From: Caulobacter segnis | GTDB taxonomy: Bacteria > Pseudomonadota > Alphaproteobacteria > Caulobacterales > Caulobacteraceae | NCBI RefSeq assembly: GCF_029543125.1 | Contig: NZ_JARQWW010000004.1 | Coordinates: 1-64,000, forward strand | Direction: 5' to 3' | DNA: 64,000 bases | Shown here: positions 1 to 8,809 of the stretch, piece by piece | How the letters are laid out: every line of letters begins with the position of its first letter | Position numbering within the stretch: position 1 is the stretch's first letter | The notes under the pieces: generated by a model | Database searches by the model: none | What the model was told of the DNA's origin: nothing | Seen by the model: only the letters and a program-made list of their open reading frames with translations | Program-made: the position numbers and the translations under genes

Positions 1-147
1 TCGCGGCGCCGAACGGGGCTCGGGTCCTGAGCTGATTCGTGGCCCCCCCGGGGGGGGAGCTCCGGGGGATGTTGGGTGTGGGGGAGCCCCCTCCACCGCT
101 TCGCGGTCCCCCTCCCCCGGAGGGGGAGGATTTTGAAGAGCTGACCG
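1..147. other. upstream edge and GC-rich intergenic repeat before pheT
   Basis: The first ~36 bases may be the tail of an upstream gene (two frames reach a stop at about position 30-35), but it is too short to identify; pheS would be the usual neighbour. The rest is C- and G-rich inverted-repeat sequence, including a CCCCCCC/GGGGGGG palindrome near 44-58 and a small hairpin CCGC-TTC-GCGG near 98-108. Similar GC-rich hairpins recur at other gene ends in this window. Confidence 0.5.
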
Positions 148-2574
148 ATGAAATTCACTCTCTCCTGGCTCAAGGACCACCTCGAGACCGACGCGACGAT
201 CAGCCAGGTCGTCGACGCCATGACCATGGCGGGCCTCGAGGTCGAACACGTCACCGACCCGGCCACCAAGCTGGCCCCGTTCACGGTCGCCAAGATCGTC
301 GAGGCGGTGCAGCACCCCAACGCCGACCGCCTGCGCGTCTGTCAGGTGGACACGGTGGACGGCCGCAAGGAGATCGTCTGCGGCGCCCCGAATGCCCGCG
401 CCGGCCTGACCACCATCTACGCCCCCATCGGCGCCTATGTGCCGGGCCTTGGCGTGACCCTGGTGGAGAAACCGGTGCGCGGCGTCGTCTCCAACGGCAT
501 GCTCTGCTCGGCCTCCGAGCTTGAAGCCGCCGACGAGAGCGACGGCATCATGGAGCTGCCCGACAGCCTGGCCGTCGGGACGCCCGCCGTGGACGCCCTG
601 GGCCTGGAAGGCGTCATTGACTTCGAGGTCACCCCGAACCGCCCCGACTGGCTGGGCGTCAACGGCATCGCCCGCGACCTGTCCGCCACCGGCCTCGGCA
701 AGTTCATCGACCGCAAGGTGGAGCCGGTCGCCGGCAAGTTCCCCTGCCCGATCACGGTGAAGGTGGACGGCGACGCCTGCCACATCTTCGCCGGCCGCCT
801 GATCAAGGGCGTCAAGAACGGCCCTTCGCCCAAGTGGCTGGCCGACCGCCTGACCGCCATCGGCCTGCGCTCGATCAACACGCTCGTCGACATCACCAAC
901 CTGATCACCTACGACCGCGCCCGGCCGCTGCACGTCTATGACGCCGACAAGCTGGTGGGCGACGTGATCGAGGCCCGCCTCGGCAAGGGCCCCGCCCAGC
1001 CCGGCGGCGCGCATGAGCCCTCGCCGGAGAAGCACGCCGACGAGCAGCTCATCGCCCTGGACGGCAAGACCTACGACCTGTCGTCGGAGATGTCGGTCAT
1101 CGCCGACGCCGGCGGCGAGCGTCCCGTCGGCATCGGCGGCGTCATGGGCGGCGAGTCCACCGGCTGCTCGGACGAGACGGTCAACGTCTTCGTCGAGGCC
1201 GCCTGGTTCGATCCGATCCGCACGGCCCAGACCGGCCGCACCACCGGCATCAACTCCGACGCCCAGTACCGCTTCGCGCGCGGCGTCGATCCGGAAAGCT
1301 GCATCGACGGCGTCGAGCTGGCCACCCAGCTGATCCTGGACCTCTGCGGCGGCGAGCCGTCGGACGTCACCGTCGCCGGCCAGGCTCCGGCCGCCCCGGC
1401 CCCGGTCGCCTTCGATCCGGCCTATGTGCAGCAGCTCTCCGGCCTGTCGGTCACCGCCGACAAGACCAACGCCATCCTCGCCGCGCTCGGCTTCACGGTC
1501 GAAGGCGGCAAGGTCACGCCCCCCTCCTGGCGTCGCGACGTCCACGGCAAGGCCGACCTGGTCGAGGAAGTGGCCCGCATCGCCGGCTTCGACAGCCTGC
1601 CGTCCACGCCCCTGCCGGAAGTCGCCCGCGCCGTCGGCGGCATCCTGACCGCCAAGCAGGCCCGCGCCCGCCTGTCGCGCCGCGCCCTGGCCGCCGCCGG
1701 CTATCAGGAAGCCGTGACCTGGTCCTTCACCTCCAAGGCCACCGCAGAGCTGTTCGGCGGCGGTCAGGCGGACCTGGTCCTGGCCAACCCGATCGCGGCC
1801 GAGCTCGACTGCATGCGTCCGTCGATCCTGCCCAACCTGATCGAGGCCGCCGGCCGCAACGCCCGCCAGGGCTTCCCGGACGTCGCCCTGTTCGAGGTCG
1901 GCCCGGTGTTCCACAGCGACCGCCCCGACGGCCAGCGCACCGCCGTGACCGCCATCCTGGCGCCCCACGCCCCGCGCGGTTGGGACAAGCGCCCGGCGGA
2001 CGACCTCTATTCGGTAAAAGCCGACCTCGTGGCCCTGCTGGAGGAGATGGGCGCGCCCGTCGCCTCCCTGCAGACGGCTCAGGGCTCTGCCGGCGCCTGG
2101 TGGCACCCGGGCCGCTCAGCGCGCCTGCAGCTCGGCCCCAAGGCCGTCCTGGCCGAGTTCGGCGAGATCCACCCCGCCGTGCTCAAGGCCCTGGACGTGG
2201 CCGGTCCCGTCTATGCCTTCGAGATTTGGCTGGAGGCCGTGCCGGAGCCGAAGAAGAAGGCCCTGAAGACCAAGCCCGCCTACACCGGCTCGGCCCTCAT
2301 GCCCCTGAAGCGCGACTTCGCCTTCGTGGTCGAAGCCGCCAAGCCGGCCGGCGATCTGGTCAAGGCGGCGCTGAGCGCCGACAAGGCCCTGGTCACCGCC
2401 GCGCGGGTCTTCGACGTCTATCAGGGCCCGGGCGTGGCCGACGGCTTCAAGTCCGTCGCCCTGGAAGTCACCATCCAGCCCACCGACCACACCCTCACCG
2501 ACGCCGAGATCGAAGCCCTGTCGACCAAGATCGTGGCGGGAGCTGAGAAGGCCGGGGCGAAACTCAGGGGCTAA
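148..2574 (+). CDS. pheT: phenylalanine--tRNA ligase beta subunit
   Basis: Beta subunit of the cytoplasmic alpha2-beta2 phenylalanyl-tRNA synthetase, which charges tRNA-Phe; the beta chain carries editing and tRNA-binding domains. The 808-residue length is typical of the bacterial long form. Visible domains in order are the N-terminal [11 protein letters not shown] start, an EMAP/OB-type tRNA-binding domain (about 39-150, with [12 protein letters not shown]), the B3/B4 editing region with NRPDWLGV near 165 and DITNL near 250, B5 near 420-490, and a C-terminal ferredoxin-like anticodon-binding domain from about 715. The ATG at 148 begins the family's conserved N-terminus. The catalytic alpha subunit gene is not in the window and probably lies just upstream. 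Confidence 0.97.
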   Translation: MKFTLSWLKDHLETDATISQVVDAMTMAGLEVEHVTDPATKLAPFTVAKIVEAVQHPNADRLRVCQVDTVDGRKEIVCGAPNARAGLTTIYAPIGAYVPGLGVTLVEKPVRGVVSNGMLCSASELEAADESDGIMELPDSLAVGTPAVDALGLEGVIDFEVTPNRPDWLGVNGIARDLSATGLGKFIDRKVEPVAGKFPCPITVKVDGDACHIFAGRLIKGVKNGPSPKWLADRLTAIGLRSINTLVDITNLITYDRARPLHVYDADKLVGDVIEARLGKGPAQPGGAHEPSPEKHADEQLIALDGKTYDLSSEMSVIADAGGERPVGIGGVMGGESTGCSDETVNVFVEAAWFDPIRTAQTGRTTGINSDAQYRFARGVDPESCIDGVELATQLILDLCGGEPSDVTVAGQAPAAPAPVAFDPAYVQQLSGLSVTADKTNAILAALGFTVEGGKVTPPSWRRDVHGKADLVEEVARIAGFDSLPSTPLPEVARAVGGILTAKQARARLSRRALAAAGYQEAVTWSFTSKATAELFGGGQADLVLANPIAAELDCMRPSILPNLIEAAGRNARQGFPDVALFEVGPVFHSDRPDGQRTAVTAILAPHAPRGWDKRPADDLYSVKADLVALLEEMGAPVASLQTAQGSAGAWWHPGRSARLQLGPKAVLAEFGEIHPAVLKALDVAGPVYAFEIWLEAVPEPKKKALKTKPAYTGSALMPLKRDFAFVVEAAKPAGDLVKAALSADKALVTAARVFDVYQGPGVADGFKSVALEVTIQPTDHTLTDAEIEALSTKIVAGAEKAGAKLRG

Positions 2575-2582
2575 TCCTCCTT

Positions 2583-2612
2583 CTCTCCTGCCCCGCTTGC
2601 GGGGTAGGAGAA
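2583..2612. repeat. GC-rich hairpin after pheT
   Basis: CTCCTGCCCCG and CGGGGTAGGAG flank a short CTTG loop, giving an 11-bp stem with one G-T type mismatch just after the pheT stop. It may act as a 3' end or processing hairpin. It belongs to a group of similar CCCC/GGGG hairpins found at other gene ends here. Confidence 0.55.
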
Positions 2613-2753
2613 GTCTGGTTGTCGCCGACGACGGCTCAGGTTAAACACGACCCGCACACGGAGAGCCTCGCCGAAATGCATGCGCGTTTCGACATCGCTG
2701 AAATGAACGCCACGAGCCGCATGGCCTCGTGCGTTTCGCCGTGCGCCGCGCTC

Positions 2754-2819
2754 ATGACCGCCACCATTAAAATTATGACCGTCTCCACTCGGACGGGGCG
2801 TCGGCGCGCGACCACTTAA
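2754..2819 (+). CDS. candidate Thr/Ile leader peptide (21 aa)
   Basis: A short ORF reads MTATIKIMTVSTRTGRRRATT. Seven of 21 residues are Thr, and the two Ile codons are both ATT, which should be uncommon in a genome this GC-rich. It lies 34 bases before a terminator-like hairpin with a T run, and the leader's own 3' part contains a segment (2790-2799) that can pair with the terminator's 5' arm. That is the arrangement of a classical amino-acid attenuator. There is no strong Shine-Dalgarno sequence, and the frame stays open upstream, so the start could be ATG 2703. Recognition rests on codon content and RNA pairing only. Confidence 0.45.
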   Translation: MTATIKIMTVSTRTGRRRATT

Positions 2820-2852
2820 AATCGCCGACAAAGATCGCAGGATCTTCCAAAG

Positions 2853-2882
2853 CCCCGCTCCGGAAACGGACGCGGGGTTTTT
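2853..2882 (+). terminator. attenuator-like terminator before the ACT-domain pair
   Basis: The arm CCCCGCTCCG (2853-2862), loop GAAA and arm CGGACGCGGGG (2867-2877, one bulged base) are followed by TTTTT. The hairpin stands 42 bases upstream of the next start codon, so it lies inside that gene's leader. The upstream segment CGGACGGGGC (2790-2799) mimics the 3' arm and could pair with the 5' arm as an antiterminator. A small AAGATC/GATCTT hairpin lies at 2831-2846. Confidence 0.65.
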
Positions 2883-2924
2883 GTCGTGCGGTCTTCGTCG
2901 GTCCAACCCAAGGACCAGAACGAA

Positions 2925-3227
2925 ATGTCTTCCCTACCCTACGCTCTACCCCTCCCTGATGCGCAGCCGCAAAGGTCGGTGACGCACCTGCTGCTGGTGG
3001 CCGCGGCCAACGCCCAGGCGGCGCTGGAAGCCGTGCGCACGGGCCTGGACCTGTCCGGCGGCGAATTGGCCGGCCTGACCCTGAAGCCGCGCGGCGAAAT
3101 CGTCGAAGCCTCGCTCAGCGTGCGCTCGCTCAGCGATGACGCGGCCGTGCGCCTGACCGCCAACCTCGCCAGCCGTCCGGGCGTCAGCTCGGCCCGCGTC
3201 GAGCATGTGTGGGGGAAAGCCTCGTGA
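2925..3227 (+). CDS. small ACT-like regulatory protein, IlvM-type (first of pair)
   Basis: A 100-residue soluble protein. After a ~20-residue Pro-rich start, the sequence VTHLLLVAAANAQAALEAV... has the beta-alpha-beta-beta-alpha-beta spacing of an ACT domain and ends SSARVEHVWGKAS. The size and pattern resemble acetolactate synthase small subunits of the IlvM type, which bind branched-chain amino acids, but identity is low. The ATG at 2925 has AGGA about ten bases upstream; a GTG at 2886 is possible but lies almost on the terminator. It overlaps the next ORF by four bases (GTGA). No acetolactate synthase large subunit is adjacent. The function is inferred, not recognised. Confidence 0.6.
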   Translation: MSSLPYALPLPDAQPQRSVTHLLLVAAANAQAALEAVRTGLDLSGGELAGLTLKPRGEIVEASLSVRSLSDDAAVRLTANLASRPGVSSARVEHVWGKAS

Positions 3228-3478
3228 AGCCGGACAGCGACAAACGCCGCCTGTTCATGGTCAGCGCGGCCGACACCACCGACGCCCTGATCCGCGTGCT
3301 CAACGTCGTGGCCGTGCAGCAGGCGCGGCTGCGGCGCGTGGAGGCCGCCCAGACCGCCGAAGGCCTGACCATTTCGCTGGAGACCGACGACGAGGGCGAC
3401 GATCGCGCCGACCTGCTGGCCAGCCGCCTGGGCGCCTGCCTGGCCGTGCGCGGGGTCGGTTTCGGCTGGCGAATGTGA
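3224..3478 (+). CDS. small ACT-domain protein, IlvM-like (second of pair)
   Basis: An 84-residue protein starting at the GTG that overlaps the preceding stop; a GTG at 3209 would add five residues. The stretch TTDALIRVLNVVAVQQARLRRVEAA...LTISLETDDE resembles E. coli IlvM (ETLERVLRVV...NINIELTV), the regulatory small subunit of acetohydroxyacid synthase II, in length and hydrophobic pattern. Translational coupling suggests the pair works together, perhaps as a heterodimer of ACT domains. No catalytic partner is encoded nearby, so either it acts in trans on an enzyme encoded elsewhere or it is a free amino-acid sensor. Confidence 0.6.
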   Translation: MKPDSDKRRLFMVSAADTTDALIRVLNVVAVQQARLRRVEAAQTAEGLTISLETDDEGDDRADLLASRLGACLAVRGVGFGWRM

Positions 3479-3498
3479 AGCTCGCCAGCCTCCGTCCT

Positions 3499-4098
3499 TT
3501 AGAACGGGATGATGTTCCGCTGGCGGCTGTAGGCCAGGTAGCCCACGTTCGCGCCCAGGCGCAGGCCGACGCCGGCGCGGATCGGGGCCAGGGTGATGTC
3601 GTCGGCGCGCTGGTAGTTCACGCCCAGGCCGCCGATCAGATAGGCCGACCCCTCGACGCCCGGGAAACGGCGGAAGATCGCGTCGGGGAACTGCAGATTG
3701 TAGCAGAGGGTGAAGACCCGGCTGCCGTTGCCGCCGATGTCCCAACCGATGGACGGCCCCTGCCAGTACACGTCCGTGGTCGGACGGCCCTTCATGTAGA
3801 TCAGGCCGCGGCCGTAGCGCGCGCCGATGGTGAAGGCGGCCGAGGCCTCCTCGCCGGCGATGTAGGCGGTGGGACGGCCGTTGTCGGCGAAGATCTTCTC
3901 CACCGCGCCGCCCAGGGCCTCGGCGGTCACGCCCAGGAAGTCGGAACCCTTCTGGACGATCTCGTCCATGGTGTAGGTGTCCGCGCGCTGCGAGCCGTCC
4001 TCGTTGAAGCCGCCCTGATCCTGGCGGGGCTGGGCCGTGGCGCAGCCGGTGGTGGCGAGGGTGGCGATGCCGGAGGCGATGAGAGCGCGGCGGTCCAT
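3499..4098 (-). CDS. eipA: EipA-family (DUF1134) periplasmic envelope protein
   Basis: A 199-residue exported protein of the DUF1134 family, whose Brucella member EipA is a periplasmic protein needed for envelope stress resistance. An N-terminal signal (MDRRALIASGIATLATTGCATAQ) contains a possible but imperfect lipobox around Cys19. The conserved core runs from about 45 to 199, with DFLGVTAEALGGAVEKIF, a Gly-rich GARYGRGLIYMKG stretch and the C-terminal GANVGYLAYSRQRNIIPF. Transcription diverges from lepA. A perfect TTAA-N7-TTAA CtrA box lies 71-85 bases upstream of the ATG, which fits reports that Brucella eipA is controlled by CtrA. Confidence 0.85.
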   Translation of the reverse strand: MDRRALIASGIATLATTGCATAQPRQDQGGFNEDGSQRADTYTMDEIVQKGSDFLGVTAEALGGAVEKIFADNGRPTAYIAGEEASAAFTIGARYGRGLIYMKGRPTTDVYWQGPSIGWDIGGNGSRVFTLCYNLQFPDAIFRRFPGVEGSAYLIGGLGVNYQRADDITLAPIRAGVGLRLGANVGYLAYSRQRNIIPF

Positions 4099-4168
4099 GG
4101 GCGGGCCTTTCGAATCAGGAGCTTGGCCGAAAATGGCCGACCATTTCGTCGGGTTTGCGGCGGCAAGC

Positions 4169-4183
4169 TTAATGAGGCGTTAA
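4169..4183. promoter_or_regulatory. CtrA binding site (TTAA-N7-TTAA)
   Basis: TTAATGAGGCGTTAA matches the full CtrA consensus exactly. It lies between divergent eipA (start 4098) and lepA (start 4296) and is nearer to eipA. Confidence 0.75.
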
Positions 4184-4295
4184 GCGCCTTTCGCATGGTC
4201 AAGCTGACGGCACGCTGACGCCCGGCCCCTGCCCTCACGGTTCAACAACCGTCGGGATGATGCATAAGCCCGCGAATATGCTAGAGGCAGCCCCC

Positions 4296-6101
<1,806 letters not shown>

Positions 6102-6113
6102 GTTCAGTTTCTC

Positions 6114-6141
6114 CTCCCCCGTAGCGAAGCGTACGGGGGAG
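6114..6141. repeat. GC-rich hairpin after lepA
   Basis: CTCCCCCGTA (6114-6123) and TACGGGGGAG (6132-6141) form a perfect 10-bp stem 13 bases after the lepA stop. There is no clear T run. Confidence 0.6.
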
Positions 6142-6164
6142 ACTTAAGCTCTCACCGTCTCCCC

Positions 6165-6267
6165 AGGCCTTGTGCCTAGGGCCCATACGCTCCGCTTTTC
6201 CGGAAGGTCAGCGGACGCAACACGTAACTCCAAAGGCAGTGGGGAATGGGCCCTAGGCACAAGGCCT
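6165..6267. repeat. 22-bp perfect inverted repeat with structured spacer
   Basis: The arm at 6165-6186 is the exact reverse complement of the arm at 6246-6267, with a 59-base spacer that has its own TCCGC/GCGGA pairing. The right arm region also folds alone (CCCTAGGC-ACAAG-GCCTAGGG). This fills most of the lepA to 6335 gap. It looks like an intergenic repeat of the kind scattered through Caulobacterales genomes. Confidence 0.75.
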
Positions 6268-6334
6268 AGGGCGCGACGACGCATCCGCGCCGCCGCGCCT
6301 TGAGATTGTCACCACCCGCGGGCAGCATCCTCCC

Positions 6335-6916
6335 ATGCGCCTGACCGCCGCCCTCATCGCCCTGTCCCTCGCCGCGCCTGCCCTCGCGCAGGACGCGCCG
6401 ACGGACGTGTCCCCCGTCACCGTCATGCCGGCGGGGGATCCGCCGAAGCTGGCGGGCAGTTATCCGGCCGAAGGGGCCGAAGTCGTGGCCGGGTTGCTGG
6501 CCCTGAAGCTGACCTTCGACCAGCCCATGGACCCCAAGGGCTGGCGCATCGCCCAGGCCTCTCCGAACATGGCCGCGACTGACGGCGCCGCGCCCGAGGC
6601 CGCGACCTCGCCCCTGGACTGCCTGGGCGTGCCGCGCCTGCTGAAGGACGAGAAGAGCTTCGTGGTCCTGTGCCGCACCCTGCCCGGGCGGCACTATGTG
6701 GTGGCTCTGAACGCGCCCGGCGCCGCGCCGGTGTCGCCGGACGGAACGCCCACCGCCTTCGCCAACCTGGGCGGCCGCAGCGCTTTGCCCGCCACCCTGG
6801 CCTTCGGCACCCGCCCGCGTGGGGATGATCCTGTGCGGACCCTGAAGGCGGCCATGAGCAATGCAGGGCTCAGCGATACGGACAGCCCGGTGGTGGATAC
6901 GCCGCAGATGCGGTGA
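6335..6916 (+). CDS. exported protein with a bacterial Ig-like fold, unknown function
   Basis: A 193-residue protein with a clear Sec signal peptide (MRLTAALIALSLAAPALA, cut before QD). The mature part has SYPAEGAEVVAGLLALKLTFDQPMD at about 48-72, which resembles the opening of Big_5-type Ig-like domains (a proline-rich strand, then F-x-QPMD). Two cysteines (near 95 and 111) could form a disulfide in the periplasm. The ATG at 6335 begins the signal peptide. No partner gene is obvious. I do not recognise a function. Confidence 0.7.
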   Translation: MRLTAALIALSLAAPALAQDAPTDVSPVTVMPAGDPPKLAGSYPAEGAEVVAGLLALKLTFDQPMDPKGWRIAQASPNMAATDGAAPEAATSPLDCLGVPRLLKDEKSFVVLCRTLPGRHYVVALNAPGAAPVSPDGTPTAFANLGGRSALPATLAFGTRPRGDDPVRTLKAAMSNAGLSDTDSPVVDTPQMR

Positions 6917-6925
6917 GGGGATGCG

Positions 6926-7025
6926 TGCTTCGACAGCTCGCTTCACTCGCGCTCAGCATGATGAACGTGGGTGCGCTCTGAATTCCTCATCCTGAGCTGG
7001 CGCGCAGCGCCAAGTCGAAGGATGC
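6926..7025. repeat. pair of CATCCT...AGGATG type intergenic elements
   Basis: Two related elements sit head to head. One at 6985-7025 has CATCCT and AGGATG outer arms around a TGGCGC-GCA-GCGCCA hairpin and contains the strings CTGAG and GTCGAAG. The other, at 6926-6963, carries the same strings in the opposite orientation (CTTCGAC, CTCAGCATGATG). This is a common type of dispersed repeat in alphaproteobacteria. Confidence 0.6.
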
Positions 7026-7030
7026 ACTCG

Positions 7031-7279
7031 CTAATGCAGATCATCCGGCGCATCCCGCGCCAGGTCGGCGACGATGGCCAGCTCCTTGCGGATGTGGGCC
7101 CAGACCTCGGGGCTCGCGTCGCCGACCTTGGAGCCCTCGACGGCGGCGATAGTGAACACCGCCCGCAGTTCGTCCAGCAGATCGGGATCGCGCAGCGCCA
7201 GCAGCGTCATCAGCGCCTTGAGCAGGCGGTCGTTCGCCTCGATCTTGGCGCGCAGCTCGTCCTCGACGGCCTGTTCCAT
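7031..7279 (-). CDS. hypothetical small helical protein
   Basis: An 82-residue acidic protein starting MEQAVEDELRAKIEANDRLL. It is predicted to be mainly helical, with no signal peptide or membrane segment. The frame is open upstream, but the extra sequence is Arg/Pro-rich shadow, so the internal ATG at 7279 is preferred. It diverges from the next gene across ~100 bases. I do not recognise the family. Confidence 0.5.
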   Translation of the reverse strand: MEQAVEDELRAKIEANDRLLKALMTLLALRDPDLLDELRAVFTIAAVEGSKVGDASPEVWAHIRKELAIVADLARDAPDDLH

Positions 7280-7377
7280 GGGCAGGCAACGTGCGGGCGG
7301 CGACCGCTGTTCCGCCAGCCGCCGCTTGCCCACCGGCGACACGGGCGCATGATGGAGCCCTGCCCCACGGAGATTCC

Positions 7378-7659
7378 ATGGCCGACGACGAACTGGAGCT
7401 TCTGAAACAGGCGGTGCGCGACCTGCAAGCCGAAAGCTTCGCAACCCGCGCCCTTCTGCCCTGGCTGATCGGCGTGGCCGTCAGCGGCTTCAGCGACGAC
7501 CCCGAAGGCCGCCTGCGCGAACTGCACGAAGTCGCCCAGGGCCGCCTCTACGAAATGGACATCGGCGGCGAGGAAGACGCCGTGGCGCGGCTGAAAGACC
7601 GGGCGTCCCTGGTTCTGGACGACTGGATCAACTCGATCCAGATCGAGCGGGATGGGTGA
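7378..7659 (+). CDS. hypothetical small protein
   Basis: A 93-residue protein, MADDELELLKQAVRDLQAES..., helical and acidic at the end. The start follows GGAG at about seven bases, which outweighs an open frame upstream to 7291. It has a loose resemblance (acidic helix, then a hydrophobic helix, then D-P-E/D) to the divergent 82-residue protein, so the two may be distant relatives. No known function. Confidence 0.6.
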   Translation: MADDELELLKQAVRDLQAESFATRALLPWLIGVAVSGFSDDPEGRLRELHEVAQGRLYEMDIGGEEDAVARLKDRASLVLDDWINSIQIERDG

Positions 7660-7791
7660 GGGATCGAGGGTGAGGGTGACAGCGGCGGCGGAGTTCAGCT
7701 CGGCCGCGCCACATCCTGAACCTCTTCCACCCCCTTACCTGCCCTTCCCCCATCAAGGGGGAAAGGAAGAAGCAACCCCAAGGACCACCCC
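7660..7791. other. short intergenic stretch with a CCCCC/GGGGG hairpin
   Basis: Between two hypothetical genes. It contains TTCCCCC (7745-7751) and GGGGGAA (7757-7763) as a 7-bp hairpin, with AAGGA serving the next gene. No other signal was seen. Confidence 0.4.
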
Positions 7792-8091
7792 ATGAGCCGC
7801 AATCGTCAACGGAAACCCGGCCCGCCCACGACGGAGGAGCTTGAGCAAAAGCTCGCCCGGGATCTGGCGGACCTGGAAGAGATGCTCAACATCGCCCTGG
7901 CGCTCTATCCACCCGTACGTGGCGAGCCGCGAATGCCCAGGACGCCTTCGCTCCCGAAGCTCAAACCCTTCTCGGGCCCGGTGACGAAAGCGCGGGAACA
8001 GGAAGTGCATGCGTTCACCAAGCTGGTCATCGCCATGGTGCGCGAGCAGCGCGGCATGCTTCCCCTCAAACCCCAATCCCCCCCATACTGA
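7792..8091 (+). CDS. hypothetical protein
   Basis: A 99-residue protein, with a basic and Pro-rich start (MSRNRQRKPGPPTTEELEQ), a short amphipathic helix, and a C-terminal helix with AREQEVHAFTKLVIAMVREQ. The ATG has AAGGA ten bases upstream. No signal peptide. The family was not recognised; the N-terminal basic patch would permit nucleic-acid or membrane-surface binding, but this is not shown. Confidence 0.55.
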   Translation: MSRNRQRKPGPPTTEELEQKLARDLADLEEMLNIALALYPPVRGEPRMPRTPSLPKLKPFSGPVTKAREQEVHAFTKLVIAMVREQRGMLPLKPQSPPY

Positions 8092-8116
8092 CCCCGTCGC
8101 CAAACGGGACCCACCC

Positions 8117-8791
8117 ATGAACTTCATGATTCAGCTTCTCGATTCCCTCGATGAGCTTCTGTTCCGGGTGATGAGCTGGCTGGTGTTCTATCCGCTCACC
8201 CTGTGGCGGACGGTGCTGCATCCCCTGAAGATGACCGCCTTCGCCGACCAGCAGATGAACGAGGCGGAGGAGCGCCGCCATGTGGCCACGGTCAGCCCGC
8301 CGCTGTTCCTCTTTCTATCTCTGCTGCTGTCGCACGGGCTCGAGCTGGCGCTGATCGGCGACAGTCCCCTGCTCGCCGAGCATCATCGGCTGGGCGATCT
8401 GGTGAACGACGACACCAGCCTGCTGGTCCTGCGGCTGGCCCTGTTCGCGGTCTTTCCGCTGCTGGTGTCGATCCGCCTGCTGCAGCGCCGGCGCGCCGCC
8501 CTGACGCGCGACACCCTCAAGCCGCCTTTCTACAGCCAGTGCTATCTGGCCGCGCCCTTCGCTCTGACCCTGGGCATGGCCGGGACGCTGTTGCAGATGC
8601 ACGCCCTGCCCTGGGCGGAGCTGACGGGCGCGGCGATGGTCATCATCGCCCTGATCTGGTTCGTGGCCGTTGAGGCGGCGTGGTTCCGCCAGGAGCTGGG
8701 CGCCTCGGTCGGGCGCAGCCTGCTGGACGCCGTGATCGCCACGGCCCAGGGGGTGGCGATCCTGGCGATCGTCGCGCCCCTGTTCGCCTAA
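8117..8791 (+). CDS. integral membrane protein, unknown function
   Basis: A 224-residue protein with about five hydrophobic segments (near 18-32, 60-80, 100-125, 145-165, 173-190 and a C-terminal one at 205-224), and a charged loop DQQMNEAEERRHVAT between the first two. The overall plan recalls Yip1/permease-like small membrane proteins. The ATG at 8117 lies 25 bases after the preceding gene, suggesting co-transcription. It converges on kdgK. No catalytic motif is visible. Confidence 0.6.
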   Translation: MNFMIQLLDSLDELLFRVMSWLVFYPLTLWRTVLHPLKMTAFADQQMNEAEERRHVATVSPPLFLFLSLLLSHGLELALIGDSPLLAEHHRLGDLVNDDTSLLVLRLALFAVFPLLVSIRLLQRRRAALTRDTLKPPFYSQCYLAAPFALTLGMAGTLLQMHALPWAELTGAAMVIIALIWFVAVEAAWFRQELGASVGRSLLDAVIATAQGVAILAIVAPLFA

Positions 8792-8792
8792 G

Positions 8793-8809
8793 GCGCTAGC
8801 CTAGCGCTT
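8793..8809. terminator. possible bidirectional hairpin at the convergent ends of 8117-8791 and kdgK
   Basis: GCGCTA and TAGCGC flank a three-base loop and overlap the kdgK stop codon. The stem is short and there is no T run. Confidence 0.35.

Noticed and set aside
6165-6267. Possible insertion-sequence ends
   Set aside because: There is no transposase frame between the arms and no target duplication; it is too short for an autonomous element.
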